DNA of 64,000 nt from Pseudomonas arcuscaelestis (GCF_016881005.1 NZ_JACOPV010000001.1:124001-188000), one strand, 5' to 3'; positions 38,279 through 48,737 are shown, counted from the first letter of the stretch. A program made the numbers and translations. The notes: generated by a model from the sequence alone, not told the origin.

Positions 38279-38297
38279 ATTAAGCTTCTGGCTTAAT
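38279..38297 (-). repeat. Small inverted repeat in the rho leader
   Basis: The 7-bp perfect arms ATTAAGC and GCTTAAT are separated by 5 nt, about 34 bp upstream of the rho start codon. It may form an RNA hairpin in the rho leader; the regulatory meaning is not known. Confidence 0.4.
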
Positions 38298-38439
38298 GAA
38301 GCCGCGCCGCAAAGAAGGCGACAGGATCGCGTACTGATTCGAATTAGGGATGCGTCGGCGACGGCGTGCAGAGGGCACCGAAAAAACAGTGCGAGGCCGA
38401 ATGTAACACCTGCTTTTTCTGCCGTCTAGTCATCAGGCA

Positions 38440-38472
38440 AAGAAAAGCCCCGGAAAATACGGGGCTTTTTTG
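38440..38472 (-). terminator. Rho-independent terminator of trxA
   Basis: On the minus strand the stem AGCCCCG/CGGGGCT with loop TATTTTC is followed by TTTCTTTG. It lies directly after the trxA stop. The plus strand also carries a run of six T after the stem, so the structure can work in both directions. Confidence 0.85.
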
Positions 38473-38474
38473 AC

Positions 38475-38804
38475 TCAGATATTGGCGTCCAGGAAGGCTG
38501 CCAACTGAGACTTGGACAACGCGCCGACCTTGGTGGCCTCGACGTTGCCGTTCTTGAACAGCATCAGCGTCGGGATGCCACGCACGCCGTGCTTGGCCGG
38601 GGTTTCCTGGTTCTCGTCGATGTTCAGCTTGGCAACGGTCAGTTTGCCCTGGTAGGTAGCGGCGATATCGTCCAGAACCGGAGCGATCATTTTGCAAGGG
38701 CCGCACCATTCAGCCCAGTAGTCAACCAGCACCGGGCCTTCAGCCTTCAGTACATCGGCTTCGAAGGAGGCGTCAGTGACGTGTTTGATAAGATCGCTGC
38801 TCAT
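38475..38804 (-). CDS. trxA: Thioredoxin
   Basis: A 109-residue cytoplasmic disulfide reductase with active site WCGPC (Cys34 and Cys37), the cis-proline segment [11 protein letters not shown] and typical length. The ATG at 38804 ([10 protein letters not shown]) has GGAG 6 nt upstream; the open frame continues upstream without a better start. It has its own terminator before rho and is divergent from ppx. Confidence 0.97.
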   Translation of the reverse strand: MSSDLIKHVTDASFEADVLKAEGPVLVDYWAEWCGPCKMIAPVLDDIAATYQGKLTVAKLNIDENQETPAKHGVRGIPTLMLFKNGNVEATKVGALSKSQLAAFLDANI

Positions 38805-38922
38805 GGAAGTCTCCAAGGTCGTAAGCAAAAAAACGTGGCCCATCATAGCCGCACCTGCGGCTTACAGGAAGTCGCGGACGATTGAGTGTAACTATAGTTG
38901 TGCATGACCGTGCATATGACCG

Positions 38923-38940
38923 CTGTCACAGGAAAGTCAT
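38923..38940 (+). promoter_or_regulatory. Pho-box-like direct repeat upstream of ppx
   Basis: CTGTCAC (38923-38929), 4 bp, then AAGTCAT (38934-38940), matching the two 7-bp repeats of the PhoB consensus CTGTCAT with conserved spacing (6 of 7 and 5 of 7 bases). It lies about 100 bp before the ppx start in the trxA/ppx divergent gap. PhoB control of polyphosphate genes is known in other proteobacteria. Binding here is inferred. Confidence 0.55.
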
Positions 38941-39040
38941 ATTTCCTCATTCAACCTGCCTTGCATCAAGCCTTGATAAGCTGCGCGTTGGCGTCAGCTC
39001 AGGATCGTGGCACGATTGCCGGGTTATCGACCGAGAAGCC

Positions 39041-40549
39041 ATGATCATGCCGCAAAACACAGCCAAGAATCTTTCCTTGATCGCTGCCATCGACTTGGGC
39101 TCCAACAGCTTCCATATGGTTGTGGCCATGGCCCACCATACCGAGATCCGCATTCTTGAGCGCCTCGGCGAAAAGGTCCAGCTGGCCGCCGGCATCAACG
39201 AAGAGCGCCAGCTGAACGAAGAGTCCATGCAACGCGGTCTGGACTGCCTCAAACGCTTCGCCCAACTGATCAGTGGCATGCCCGACGGTGCGGTGCGTAT
39301 CGTCGGCACCAACGCCCTGCGCGAAGCGCGCAACCGTGGCGAGTTCATCCGCCGCGCCGAAGAGATACTCGGGCATCCGGTAGAAGTGATTTCCGGCCGT
39401 GAAGAGGCCCGACTCATCTATCTGGGCGTGTCCCACACCCTGGCCGACACCCCCGGCAAACGCCTGGTCGCCGACATTGGCGGCGGCAGTACCGAGTTCA
39501 TTATTGGTCAACGTTTCGAGCCACTGCTGCGCGAGAGCCTGCAAATGGGCTGCGTCAGCTATACCCAGCGCTACTTCCGTGACGGCAAGATCACCCCAGC
39601 CCGCTATGCCCAGGCCTATACAGCCGCGCGCCTGGAGCTGATGAGCATTGAAAACGCCCTCCACCGCTTGACCTGGGACGAAGCCATCGGCTCCTCCGGG
39701 ACCATCCGTGCCATCGGCCTGGCCCTCAAGTCGGGCGGCATGGGCAACGGCGAGGTCAACGCCGAAGGCTTAGCGTGGCTCAAGCGCAAACTATTCAAGT
39801 TGGGCGATTCCGAAAAGATCGACTTCGAGGGCGTCAAACCGGATCGCCGCACGATTTTCCCGGCAGGCCTGGCCATTCTCGAGGCCATTTTCGACGCGCT
39901 GGAGCTACAACGCATGGACCATTGCGATGGGGCCCTGCGCGAAGGCGTGCTGTATGACCTTTTGGGCCGTCATCATCACGAAGACGTCCGTGAACGCACC
40001 CTGTCTTCGCTGATGGAGCGCTACCACGTCGACCAGGGCCAAGCCGCCCGAGTCGAACGCAAAGCCTTGCACGCCTTCGACCAGGTAGCCAAGGCCTGGG
40101 ACCTGGAAGAGGGTATCTGGCGCGAATTGCTCGGCTGGGCCGCGAAGGTGCATGAGGTGGGCCTGGACATCGCCCACTATCACTACCACAAGCATGGCGC
40201 CTACCTGATCGAGCACTCCGATCTGGCGGGTTTCTCCCGAGAAGACCAGCAAATGCTTGCATTGCTGGTGCGCGGCCATCGCCGCAACATCCCCAAGGAC
40301 AAGTTCGCCGATTTCGGCAAAGACGGCGCCAAGCTGATTCGCCTGTGCGTGCTGCTGCGCTTTGCGATCCTGTTCCACCACATCCGCGGCACCCAGCAGA
40401 TGCCAAAGGTTACCCTGCACGCCAAAGGCGACAGCCTGGATGTAGAGTTCCCGGCGGGCTGGCTGGAAGAGAATCAGCTGACCCAGGCCGACTTCGGCCT
40501 GGAGGCCGAGTGGCTGACCCGGGTCGGCTTCGTCCTCAGCGTACGCTGA
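39041..40549 (+). CDS. ppx: Exopolyphosphatase
   Basis: A 502-residue Ppx/GppA phosphatase that releases phosphate from polyphosphate ends. The N-terminal ASKHA-type ATPase fold has [15 protein letters not shown] (phosphate 1), [13 protein letters not shown] (phosphate 2) and a catalytic Glu in [15 protein letters not shown]-terminal HD-like helical domain follows (about 310-500, with HDxx-type residues [23 protein letters not shown], region only). The start is ATG 39041 or 39047; a GAG-rich site precedes both. Its last codons share a palindrome with ppk. Confidence 0.95.
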   Translation: MIMPQNTAKNLSLIAAIDLGSNSFHMVVAMAHHTEIRILERLGEKVQLAAGINEERQLNEESMQRGLDCLKRFAQLISGMPDGAVRIVGTNALREARNRGEFIRRAEEILGHPVEVISGREEARLIYLGVSHTLADTPGKRLVADIGGGSTEFIIGQRFEPLLRESLQMGCVSYTQRYFRDGKITPARYAQAYTAARLELMSIENALHRLTWDEAIGSSGTIRAIGLALKSGGMGNGEVNAEGLAWLKRKLFKLGDSEKIDFEGVKPDRRTIFPAGLAILEAIFDALELQRMDHCDGALREGVLYDLLGRHHHEDVRERTLSSLMERYHVDQGQAARVERKALHAFDQVAKAWDLEEGIWRELLGWAAKVHEVGLDIAHYHYHKHGAYLIEHSDLAGFSREDQQMLALLVRGHRRNIPKDKFADFGKDGAKLIRLCVLLRFAILFHHIRGTQQMPKVTLHAKGDSLDVEFPAGWLEENQLTQADFGLEAEWLTRVGFVLSVR

Positions 40550-40553
40550 GGAC
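40532..40553. terminator. 22-bp perfect palindrome at the overlapping 3' ends of ppx and ppk
   Basis: The half-site GTCCTCAGCGT is followed by its exact reverse complement. It contains the stop codons of both convergent genes, whose coding regions overlap by 14 bp (40536-40549). Each strand reads GTC CTC AGC GTA CGC TGA, so both proteins end VLSVR. As RNA it would form a loop-poor hairpin on both messages. Confidence 0.75.
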
Positions 40554-42779
40554 CGGGTTGCTCAGGCGCTCCAGCAGGGCCGCCTGGGCACTACGCGGGT
40601 TCTGGTTCCCGGTAGGCGTACTGCGAACATAGCGACCATCCGGCTGCAGGATCCAGGCGTGGGTGTTGTCGGTCAGATACCCCTCCAGCTCCTTCTTCAC
40701 ACGCAGAATCAGCTTTTTGCCCTCGACCGGGAAGCAAGTCTCGACGCGCTTGTCGAGGTTACGCTCCATCCAGTCGGCACTCGACAGGAACATCTGCTCC
40801 TCGCCGCCATTGAGGAAGTAGAACACCCGAGTGTGTTCCAGGAAGCGGCCGATTATCGAACGCACCTGAATGTTGTGCGACACACCGGCAATTCCTGGCC
40901 GCAAGCAGCACATGCCACGCACCACCAGATCGATGCGCACACCCGACTGACTGGCCTTGTACAAGGCGCGGATGATCTTTGGATCGGTCAACGAGTTGAA
41001 CTTGGCAATGATGTGCGCAGGCTTGCCATCAAGGGCAAACTGGGTTTCACGCGCAATCATGTCGAGCATGCCTTTCTTCAAGGTAAACGGCGCATGCAGC
41101 AGCTTTTTCATGCGTAGGGTCTTGCCCATGCCGATCAACTGGCTGAACAACTTGCCGACGTCTTCGCACAGCGCATCATCGGAGGTCAGCAGGCTGTAGT
41201 CGGTATACAGCCGGGCGTTGCCGGCGTGGTAGTTACCGGTACCCAAGTGCGCATAGCGAACGATTTCACCCGCTTCGCGACGCAGAATCAGCATCATCTT
41301 GGCGTGAGTCTTGAAGCCAACCACTCCGTAGATCACCACGGCGCCGGCCGCTTGCAGGCGGCTGGCGAGTTGCAGGTTGGACTCTTCGTCGAACCGTGCG
41401 CGCAATTCGATCACCGCAGTGACCTCCTTGCCGTTGCGCGCCGCATCGACCAATGCGTCGACGATCTCCGAGTTGGCGCCACTGCGGTACAGGGTCTGGC
41501 GTACGGCCAAGACGTTAGGATCCTTGGCGGCCTGACGCAGTAGATCGACCACGGGCGTAAACGATTCAAACGGGTGCATGAGCAGGATGTCCTGCTTTCC
41601 GACCACGCTGAAAATGTTCTCGGCGTTCTGCAGCAGCTTGGGAATCGCTGGGGTAAACGGGGTGTACTGTAATTCTGGGTGACTATCCAGGCCAGTAATG
41701 CTGAACAGTCGAGTCAGGTTGACCGGGCCATTGACCTGATACAACTCACTTTCACTCAGGTTGAACTGCTTGAGCAGGTAATCCGAGAGATGTTTGGGGC
41801 AGGTGTCTGCCACTTCCAGGCGCACCGCATCACCGTAGCGACGCGAGAACAGCTCGCCACGCAGGGCGCGGGCCAGGTCTTCGACATCTTCGGAGTCGAG
41901 CGCCAAATCGGCGTTACGGGTCAAGCGGAACTGATAGCAGCCCTTTACCTTCATGCCCTGGAACAGGTCGTCGGCGTGAGCATGGATCATCGAGGACAGG
42001 AAGACATAGTTGGCGCCAGGGCCTCCCACATCTTCCGGCACTTTGATTACCCGCGGCAGCAGACGCGGCGCCGGTATGATCGCCAGGCCAGAATCGCGGC
42101 CAAAGGCGTCCACACCTTCAAGCTCGACGATAAAGTTCAGGCTCTTGTTCACCAGCAACGGGAACGGGTGAGTCGGATCGAGGCCGATTGGCGTGATGAT
42201 CGGCGCGATCTCGTCGCGGAAGAAGCGCCGCACCCAAGCCTTGAGCTTGGTGTTCCAATGGCGGCGACGAATGAAGCGAATTTGGTGCTTCTCCAGCTCT
42301 GGCAGCAGCACATCGTTGAGAATCGCATACTGGCGATCAACTTCGCTGTGCACCACTTCGCTGATGCGCGCCAACGCCTGGTGAGGCTGCAGGCCGTCAG
42401 CGCCGGCCTGCTCACGGGCAAAGGTGATTTGCTTTTTCAGGCCCGCTACACGAATTTCGAAGAACTCATCCAGGTTACTGGAAAAGATCAGCAGGAACTT
42501 CAACCGCTCCAGTAATGGGTAGTTCTCATCCAGCGCCTGCTCCAGCACGCGAATGTTGAACTGCAGTTGCGACAGCTCACGGTGAATGTACAGGCTGCTG
42601 TCATCCAGACCCGGAATGGCGATGGCGGGTGCCGCCGGGGCCGGTGAAGGCGCGGGCGCCTCTACCTCGACCACAGGCTCGGGCACTGCAGCAGGCTCCG
42701 GCGGCGTTTCGAGCATCTGCTCCGGCACGGAATGAGCTTGCTTCATTTCGACATCACTACTCTGTACTTCGTTATTCAT
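40536..42779 (-). CDS. ppk: Polyphosphate kinase 1
   Basis: A 747-residue enzyme that polymerises the gamma-phosphate of ATP into polyphosphate at the membrane. After an Ala/Pro/Glu-rich N-terminal extension (about 1-58) come the N domain ([19 protein letters not shown]), the head domain and the two catalytic C domains with the phospho-histidine motif FKTHAKMML (His492) and [19 protein letters not shown]. The ATG at 42779 is used; a second Met 11 codons later is possible. It is convergent with ppx, so synthesis and breakdown genes meet tail to tail. Confidence 0.96.
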   Translation of the reverse strand: MNNEVQSSDVEMKQAHSVPEQMLETPPEPAAVPEPVVEVEAPAPSPAPAAPAIAIPGLDDSSLYIHRELSQLQFNIRVLEQALDENYPLLERLKFLLIFSSNLDEFFEIRVAGLKKQITFAREQAGADGLQPHQALARISEVVHSEVDRQYAILNDVLLPELEKHQIRFIRRRHWNTKLKAWVRRFFRDEIAPIITPIGLDPTHPFPLLVNKSLNFIVELEGVDAFGRDSGLAIIPAPRLLPRVIKVPEDVGGPGANYVFLSSMIHAHADDLFQGMKVKGCYQFRLTRNADLALDSEDVEDLARALRGELFSRRYGDAVRLEVADTCPKHLSDYLLKQFNLSESELYQVNGPVNLTRLFSITGLDSHPELQYTPFTPAIPKLLQNAENIFSVVGKQDILLMHPFESFTPVVDLLRQAAKDPNVLAVRQTLYRSGANSEIVDALVDAARNGKEVTAVIELRARFDEESNLQLASRLQAAGAVVIYGVVGFKTHAKMMLILRREAGEIVRYAHLGTGNYHAGNARLYTDYSLLTSDDALCEDVGKLFSQLIGMGKTLRMKKLLHAPFTLKKGMLDMIARETQFALDGKPAHIIAKFNSLTDPKIIRALYKASQSGVRIDLVVRGMCCLRPGIAGVSHNIQVRSIIGRFLEHTRVFYFLNGGEEQMFLSSADWMERNLDKRVETCFPVEGKKLILRVKKELEGYLTDNTHAWILQPDGRYVRSTPTGNQNPRSAQAALLERLSNPVLSVR

Positions 42780-42798
42780 CTAGCGTTCCTGAAGGGCG

Positions 42799-43935
<1,137 letters not shown>

Positions 43936-44016
43936 TCACGTCGAGACACATTTGGACACTTTCCCCAAAGGCCACGAAGGGTTAGGCTGCGCGTTCATTT
44001 CGCCAGCACCCAGAAA

Positions 44017-44655
44017 ATGCTCCAACAATTCCTGCAGGATTTCGGCTACTTTGCCCTTTTTCTCGGTACGTTTTTCGAAGGTGAGACCATCCTGGTTCTC
44101 GCAGGCTTCCTTGCGTTCCGCGGATACATGGATATCAACCTGGTGGTCGTGGTGGCCTTCTTCGGCAGCTATGCCGGTGACCAGCTCTGGTATTTCATGG
44201 GGCGCAAGCACGGGCGTAAGCTGCTCGCGCGCAAGCCACGCTGGCAACTGATGGGCGACAAGGCCCTCGAGCACATCCGTCGGCATCCGGACATCTGGGT
44301 CCTGAGTTTCCGTTTCGTCTATGGCTTGCGTACCGTTATGCCGGTCGCCATTGGCTTGTCCGGCTACCCACCACGGCGCTACTTGCTGCTCAACGGCATC
44401 GGCGCGGCCGTCTGGGCCTTGGCCTTGGGCACCGCCGCCTATCACTTCGGCGCCATTCTCGAAGGCCTGCTGGGTAACGTGAAAAAATACGAACTGTGGG
44501 TCCTCGGCGGCCTGCTGGCATTGGGCGGGTGCCTGTGGGTGCGTCGGCGCTTCAAGGCCGCGCGCGTTGCCCGCAAGGAAGCTGCCGCGTTGCTGGCGGA
44601 ACAAGCGGAGCAGGCCAAGCAGTCAGCCCCCGATCAAGACAACAATCGTCCTTGA
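44017..44655 (+). CDS. DedA family membrane protein
   Basis: A 212-residue inner-membrane protein with the DedA/SNARE-associated pattern: FGYFALFLGTFFEGETILVLAGFLAF (region 9-34), GSYAGDQLWYFMGRKHG and the conserved FRFVYGLRTVMPVAIGLSG. DedA proteins act in membrane lipid or proton-motive-force homeostasis, and some carry undecaprenyl phosphate. The ribosome site is weak. It is divergent from hemB across a 207-bp gap in which I saw no further gene. Confidence 0.9.
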   Translation: MLQQFLQDFGYFALFLGTFFEGETILVLAGFLAFRGYMDINLVVVVAFFGSYAGDQLWYFMGRKHGRKLLARKPRWQLMGDKALEHIRRHPDIWVLSFRFVYGLRTVMPVAIGLSGYPPRRYLLLNGIGAAVWALALGTAAYHFGAILEGLLGNVKKYELWVLGGLLALGGCLWVRRRFKAARVARKEAAALLAEQAEQAKQSAPDQDNNRP

Positions 44656-44756
44656 CCTGCAGCAAGTGAACACTCGGCGCGGATTGCGATCCAAACTCTG
44701 TGGCGACATCTGCCAAATTATAGGACATTGAACACCTCGACTCGGGAGTAGTGAGA

Positions 44757-45422
44757 ATGACAAAAAAAGTTGCAGTGATTCTTTCCGGCTGTGGTGTGTA
44801 TGACGGTGCCGAAATCCACGAAAGTGTGATTACTCTGCTGCGCCTGGACCAACGCGGCGCACAGGTGCAATGCTTTGCTCCGAACATTGCCCAAATGCAC
44901 GTAATCAATCATCTGACCGGCGAAGAAATGCCCGAGTCGCGCAATGTCCTGCTGGAGTCCGCGCGCATCGCCCGTGGCGAAATCAAGGACTTGCGAGAAG
45001 CCGATGCCAAAGACTTCGACGCACTGATCGTACCGGGTGGTTTTGGCGCGGCAAAAAACCTGTCCAACTTTGCCGTTGAAGGCTCTGCTTGCACCGTTCA
45101 CCCAGACGTTCTGTCGTTGGCCGAAGCATTTGCCGAAGCCGGCAAACCGGTGGGTTTGATCTGTATTTCCCCTGCCCTGGCGGCGAAGATCTATGGCCCT
45201 GGCGTGGTCTGCACCATTGGTGACGATGCCGATACCAGCGCAGCCATCGTCAAGATGGGCGGCACTCACGAGGAATGCGATGTTCATGACATCGTCGAAG
45301 ACACCCAGCGCAAGTTGGTCACCACCCCGGCCTACATGAAGGCGAAGTCGATCAGCGAAGCTGCTGGCGGCATCTACAAGCTGGTTGACCGCGTACTAGA
45401 GCTGACTCACGAAAACGACTGA
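44757..45422 (+). CDS. elbB: Isoprenoid biosynthesis glyoxalase ElbB
   Basis: A 221-residue DJ-1/PfpI superfamily protein. The N-terminal strand KKVAVILSGCGVYDGAEIHESV and the nucleophile-elbow region VGLICISPALAAKIYG match ElbB (also called GlxII or SCRP-27A), reported to have glyoxalase activity. The ATG at 44757 has GGGAG 8 nt upstream; a GTG two codons earlier is possible. It ends 8 bp from the convergent yaiI-type gene. Confidence 0.9.
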   Translation: MTKKVAVILSGCGVYDGAEIHESVITLLRLDQRGAQVQCFAPNIAQMHVINHLTGEEMPESRNVLLESARIARGEIKDLREADAKDFDALIVPGGFGAAKNLSNFAVEGSACTVHPDVLSLAEAFAEAGKPVGLICISPALAAKIYGPGVVCTIGDDADTSAAIVKMGGTHEECDVHDIVEDTQRKLVTTPAYMKAKSISEAAGGIYKLVDRVLELTHEND

Positions 45423-45430
45423 GTTCGATA

Positions 45431-45880
45431 TCAACGTGCCAGGCGCGTGAGGATGCGGTCCAGGGCGTTGGCGAATGCCTGCTTTTCACGATCGCCGTAA
45501 GGCGCCTGGCCACCACCGACCTGCCCCTGCTCTCGCAGGTCGGTGAACAGGTTGCGTACCGCCAGACGCTCGCCCATGTTGCGCTCATCGAACTCACGCC
45601 CGCGCGGATCAAGACAAGCCACGCCCTTTTTCACCAGCCGATCGGCAAGCGGCACATCACTGCAAATCACCAGCTCACCCGGCACAGCATGTTCGACCAG
45701 GTAGTCGTCGGCGGCGTCCGGACCACTGGGCACAACGATCAGCCTGACACAGGCAAATGCAGGCTTGATCTGGCTCTGCCCAGCCACCAGTACCACTTCG
45801 AGCTGGCGCTTGAGAGCGAATTTGACCACCTGATCCTTCGCCGCCTTGGGACAGGCATCGGCATCAATCCAGACACGCAT
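45431..45880 (-). CDS. YaiI/YqxD family protein (UPF0178)
   Basis: A 149-residue DUF188 protein with a PIN-like nucleotidase fold: RVWIDADACPKAAKDQ at the N-terminus, DAADDYLVEHAVPGELVICSDVPLADRL in the middle (region about 55-82), and the conserved LDPRGREFDERN. The acidic residues suggest metal binding, but no activity is established. The ATG at 45880 has GGAG 9 nt upstream. Confidence 0.9.
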   Translation of the reverse strand: MRVWIDADACPKAAKDQVVKFALKRQLEVVLVAGQSQIKPAFACVRLIVVPSGPDAADDYLVEHAVPGELVICSDVPLADRLVKKGVACLDPRGREFDERNMGERLAVRNLFTDLREQGQVGGGQAPYGDREKQAFANALDRILTRLAR

Positions 45881-45940
45881 CAGAAAAAACTCCAACAAGA
45901 ACGGGCGATCAGTATCTCCGCTCGCCCGTCCAGCTTCAAA

Positions 45941-47839
45941 TCAGCCCGCCGAAACCCGTCGTTTCTCGGCCAAGCGACTACGTCCGTAGAGAATGACGAT
46001 TGCAAGCAACGCCACAGCTTGCGCGGTCAGCGAGTAGGCATCTGCGTGGATACCCAGCCAATCAAAATCGAAGAATGCCACCGGACGAGTGCCAATCACG
46101 CCGGCCTCCTGCAAGGCCTTGACGCCGTGGCCGGCAAACACCACCGACAATGCACACAGCAGAGCGGCGTTAATGCTGAAGAACAACGACAGCGGCAGTT
46201 TCGCCGAGCCACGCAGAATCACCCAGGCCAGGCCAATGAGCAGGATCAGCGCCGTGGCGCCACCCGCCAGTACCGCCTGATGCCCTGCAGGGCCGGCCTG
46301 CAGCCATAGGGTTTCATAGAACAGAATCACTTCGAACAGCTCGCGATACACCGAGAAGAACGCCAGCAAGGCAAAGCCGAAACGTCCTCCACCGCTTACC
46401 AGACTGCTCTTGATGTAGTTCTGCCAGGCAGCGGCATGCCGACGATCGTGCATCCATACCCCTAGCCAAAGAACCATGACGCTGGCAAACAGCGCTGTGC
46501 AGCCTTCCAGCAGCTCACGCTGGGCGCCACCCACGTCAATTACATAGGCCGCAAGTGCCCAGGTACCAAAACCAGCCAGTAATGCCAGGGCCCAACCGAT
46601 GTTGACGCTGCGCACCGCCGACTGCTGCCCGGTGTTGCGCAAAAAGGCCAGGATCGCCGCCAACACCAGAATAGCTTCCAGGCCTTCGCGTAGCAGAATC
46701 AGCAGGCCGGATATGTAACTCAAGGTCCAGCTCAAGCCGTCCCCACCCAGCAGATCCGCAGCTTCCTTCAGCTTGCCTTTGGCTACCTCCAGGCGCTCTT
46801 TGACCTGATCGAGACTCAAGCCATCCTGCAACGCCTGACGATAAGCCATTAGCGACTTCTCAGTGTCTTTGCGTACGTTGGCATCGACGTTGTCCAATGA
46901 GCTTTCGACCAGCTCAAAGCCTTCCAGGTAGGCTGCAACCGACAGGTCATAGGCCTGCTCGTGGTCCCCGGCCTCGAAGGCTGCCAGACTCTTGTCCAGC
47001 GTGGTTGCGGTGTAGTCGAGCAACTGCCCCGGCCCCCGCTGGACCTGCGGCGGCTGGGCGCGTTGCGCACGGAATACTGCAGCTGCCTCTGGACCTTGGG
47101 CGGCGTCGACCTCGGCGGGCGTCTGACGAGCCAGATCAGCGAGGTTGAATGTTGTGTCACCCTTGGCTTTGGCCGGGTCGGCAGTAAAGCTTGCGATATA
47201 AGTGGCCAGGTCCCAGCGCTGGCGCTCGTCAAGCTGGTCGGCAAACGATGGCATGTCGGTGCCTTCAATACCTTGCCCAAGCGTATTGAACAGATCGAAC
47301 AAACTCAGGCGGGACAGGCGTTCGCTGCTGCGCAGGTTGGCCGGCGGCGGCTCAAGGCCCACACCTGCCGGACCATCACCGGCGCCGGTGTCGCCATGAC
47401 AAACCGAGCACTGCTGTGCGTACAGCGGTGCGCCACGGGAGGCATCGGGCGTGATGAGCGGGGCCTGGCTGACTTCATAGGCTACGGCCAACTGCGCACC
47501 AAGCAGGCGGGCCTGGTGGGCGACGCTGGCGCCCTCTTGATGCTGAACAATGGCTTGGCGCAGGTTGATCACGCCCTGCTCCAGCGCTCTCTGCTCGGCG
47601 CGGGCCGGCAGGCCGCTGATCAGGCCTTGCAAAACATCAGTAAATTCCAGCTGCTCACGGTATTCCCCATCGTCCACGACCTTGCCCGCTTCCACCGTTG
47701 CCGGATAGTCGGCGCCGATGTAGCCGATCAGGTGCAACGCTTTGGCGGCATCATCGACAGAGTCAGCCAGCAGCGCGGTACTGCTCAAAGCCAGTAGCGG
47801 CCAGAGTAACCAGGCAAGCAAACGGGAGCGGGGAATCAT
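45941..47839 (-). CDS. FTR1-family iron permease fused to a c-type cytochrome domain
   Basis: A 632-residue membrane protein with four parts: a signal peptide (1-25), a periplasmic helical segment, a cytochrome c domain with haem motif CSVCH (Cys144, Cys147, His148) and candidate distal Met196, then an FTR1 permease of seven hydrophobic segments (about 372-625). The permease has the iron-binding motifs REGLE (384-388) and RELFE (499-503). It is predicted to take up ferrous iron with oxidation at the haem domain. An inverted repeat lies just upstream of the ATG. No separate efeO or efeB gene is nearby. Confidence 0.92.
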   Translation of the reverse strand: MIPRSRLLAWLLWPLLALSSTALLADSVDDAAKALHLIGYIGADYPATVEAGKVVDDGEYREQLEFTDVLQGLISGLPARAEQRALEQGVINLRQAIVQHQEGASVAHQARLLGAQLAVAYEVSQAPLITPDASRGAPLYAQQCSVCHGDTGAGDGPAGVGLEPPPANLRSSERLSRLSLFDLFNTLGQGIEGTDMPSFADQLDERQRWDLATYIASFTADPAKAKGDTTFNLADLARQTPAEVDAAQGPEAAAVFRAQRAQPPQVQRGPGQLLDYTATTLDKSLAAFEAGDHEQAYDLSVAAYLEGFELVESSLDNVDANVRKDTEKSLMAYRQALQDGLSLDQVKERLEVAKGKLKEAADLLGGDGLSWTLSYISGLLILLREGLEAILVLAAILAFLRNTGQQSAVRSVNIGWALALLAGFGTWALAAYVIDVGGAQRELLEGCTALFASVMVLWLGVWMHDRRHAAAWQNYIKSSLVSGGGRFGFALLAFFSVYRELFEVILFYETLWLQAGPAGHQAVLAGGATALILLIGLAWVILRGSAKLPLSLFFSINAALLCALSVVFAGHGVKALQEAGVIGTRPVAFFDFDWLGIHADAYSLTAQAVALLAIVILYGRSRLAEKRRVSAG

Positions 47840-47854
47840 GAGCCAATCTCAAAT

Positions 47855-47878
47855 AACAATGCGAGGTATTGCATTGTT
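47855..47878 (-). promoter_or_regulatory. Inverted repeat upstream of the FTR1 gene, candidate operator
   Basis: The perfect 8-bp arms AACAATGC and GCATTGTT are separated by 8 bp, starting 16 bp before the start codon of the iron permease gene. The location fits a repressor site such as Fur, although the sequence is not a clean Fur consensus. Confidence 0.45.
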
Positions 47879-47949
47879 CACTTCCAATGGCCATCGCTCA
47901 AGGTTTACCCGGCAATCTCAGCAAAAATTAGTGACAATTTCATCTTCAA

Positions 47950-47975
47950 GCAAAAGGCGACCCGAAGGTCGCCCA
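47950..47975 (-). terminator. Rho-independent terminator of the LysE-family gene
   Basis: On the minus strand the stem GGCGACC/GGTCGCC with a stable TTCG tetraloop is followed by TTTTGCTT. It lies 45 bp past the LysE-type stop codon. Confidence 0.85.
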
Positions 47976-48019
47976 TTGCTACACATGCAGCATTTACCGC
48001 AATGATACGTGCCTGCGCC

Positions 48020-48652
48020 TCAAACCGGCGCCCTGCGAATGGTCGCCAGCAGCGTGGCAGCGCCTAGGAACAACCCGGCAAAGGTGCGGTTCATCCGGCG
48101 CTGTTGCTTGGGGGTACGCAGCAAGCGCAAGACCCGCGCTGCCAGGCCGGTGTACCCGGCCATGACCAGTAGATCGACAGAGATCATGGTCGCGGTGATG
48201 ATCAGATACTGAGGCAGTAATGGCGCATGTGGATTGATGAACTGCGGCAGCACCGCCAGCATGAAAATCAGCGCCTTGGGGTTGCTGACGTTGACCAGAA
48301 AGCCGCGAAACACCAAGCTCAACGGTTTTCCGATTGGCCGCACGGCAGACTCATCGCTCAGGTCAGCCGGCAAGGCACGCCATTGTTTGACGGCAAGGTA
48401 GACCAGGTAGCCAACACCGAACCATTTAATTACCTGGAACGCGGTAGCAGAAGCCGCCAGAACAGCGCCGACACCGGCAGCAATGATCGCAATCTGCAGT
48501 ACCAGGCCAAGTTGCAGGCCCAGAGCGTTCCAGTAACCACGCCAGAAACCGTACTGCAGCCCGCACGACATCGAGGCAATGGCCCCAGCGCCCGGCGAGA
48601 GACTGATCACCCAGCAAGCGGCAAAAAATGCCAACCACGTTTCCAACGACAT
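48020..48652 (-). CDS. LysE/RhtB family amino-acid exporter
   Basis: A 210-residue inner-membrane exporter with five to six hydrophobic segments and the family motif SPGAGAIASMSCGLQYGFWRG near residue 19 (region 19-39). FLVNVSNPKALIFMLAVLPQF follows near residue 118. Members expel amino acids such as lysine, threonine or homoserine lactone; the substrate is not known. A small inverted repeat lies upstream and a strong terminator downstream, so it is monocistronic. Confidence 0.9.
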   Translation of the reverse strand: MSLETWLAFFAACWVISLSPGAGAIASMSCGLQYGFWRGYWNALGLQLGLVLQIAIIAAGVGAVLAASATAFQVIKWFGVGYLVYLAVKQWRALPADLSDESAVRPIGKPLSLVFRGFLVNVSNPKALIFMLAVLPQFINPHAPLLPQYLIITATMISVDLLVMAGYTGLAARVLRLLRTPKQQRRMNRTFAGLFLGAATLLATIRRAPV

Positions 48653-48668
48653 CGCACACCTCGCCCGT

Positions 48669-48685
48669 AGCTTTGTAACAAAGCT
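48669..48685 (-). promoter_or_regulatory. Inverted repeat upstream of the LysE-family gene
   Basis: The arms AGCTTTG and CAAAGCT are separated by TAA, 17 bp before the start codon. It may be an operator or a leader hairpin. Regulator unknown. Confidence 0.4.
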
Positions 48686-48704
48686 CTAAGCTAGTGTGCT
48701 GGCG

Positions 48705-48725
48705 AAAAAATCACCACGATTTTTT
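48705..48725 (-). terminator. Weak A/T-rich hairpin after mscS-like gene
   Basis: The arms AAAAAATC and GATTTTTT are separated by ACCAC, about 13 bp past the stop codon of the MscS-family gene. The stem is AT-rich but is followed by T residues on the minus strand, so it could act as a weak intrinsic terminator. Confidence 0.4.
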
Positions 48726-48737
48726 TCGGTTTGCCGA

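Noticed and set aside
46961..47797. Plus-strand ORF of 278 codons
   Set aside because: Shadow of the FTR1 fusion gene, which has haem and iron motifs on the minus strand.
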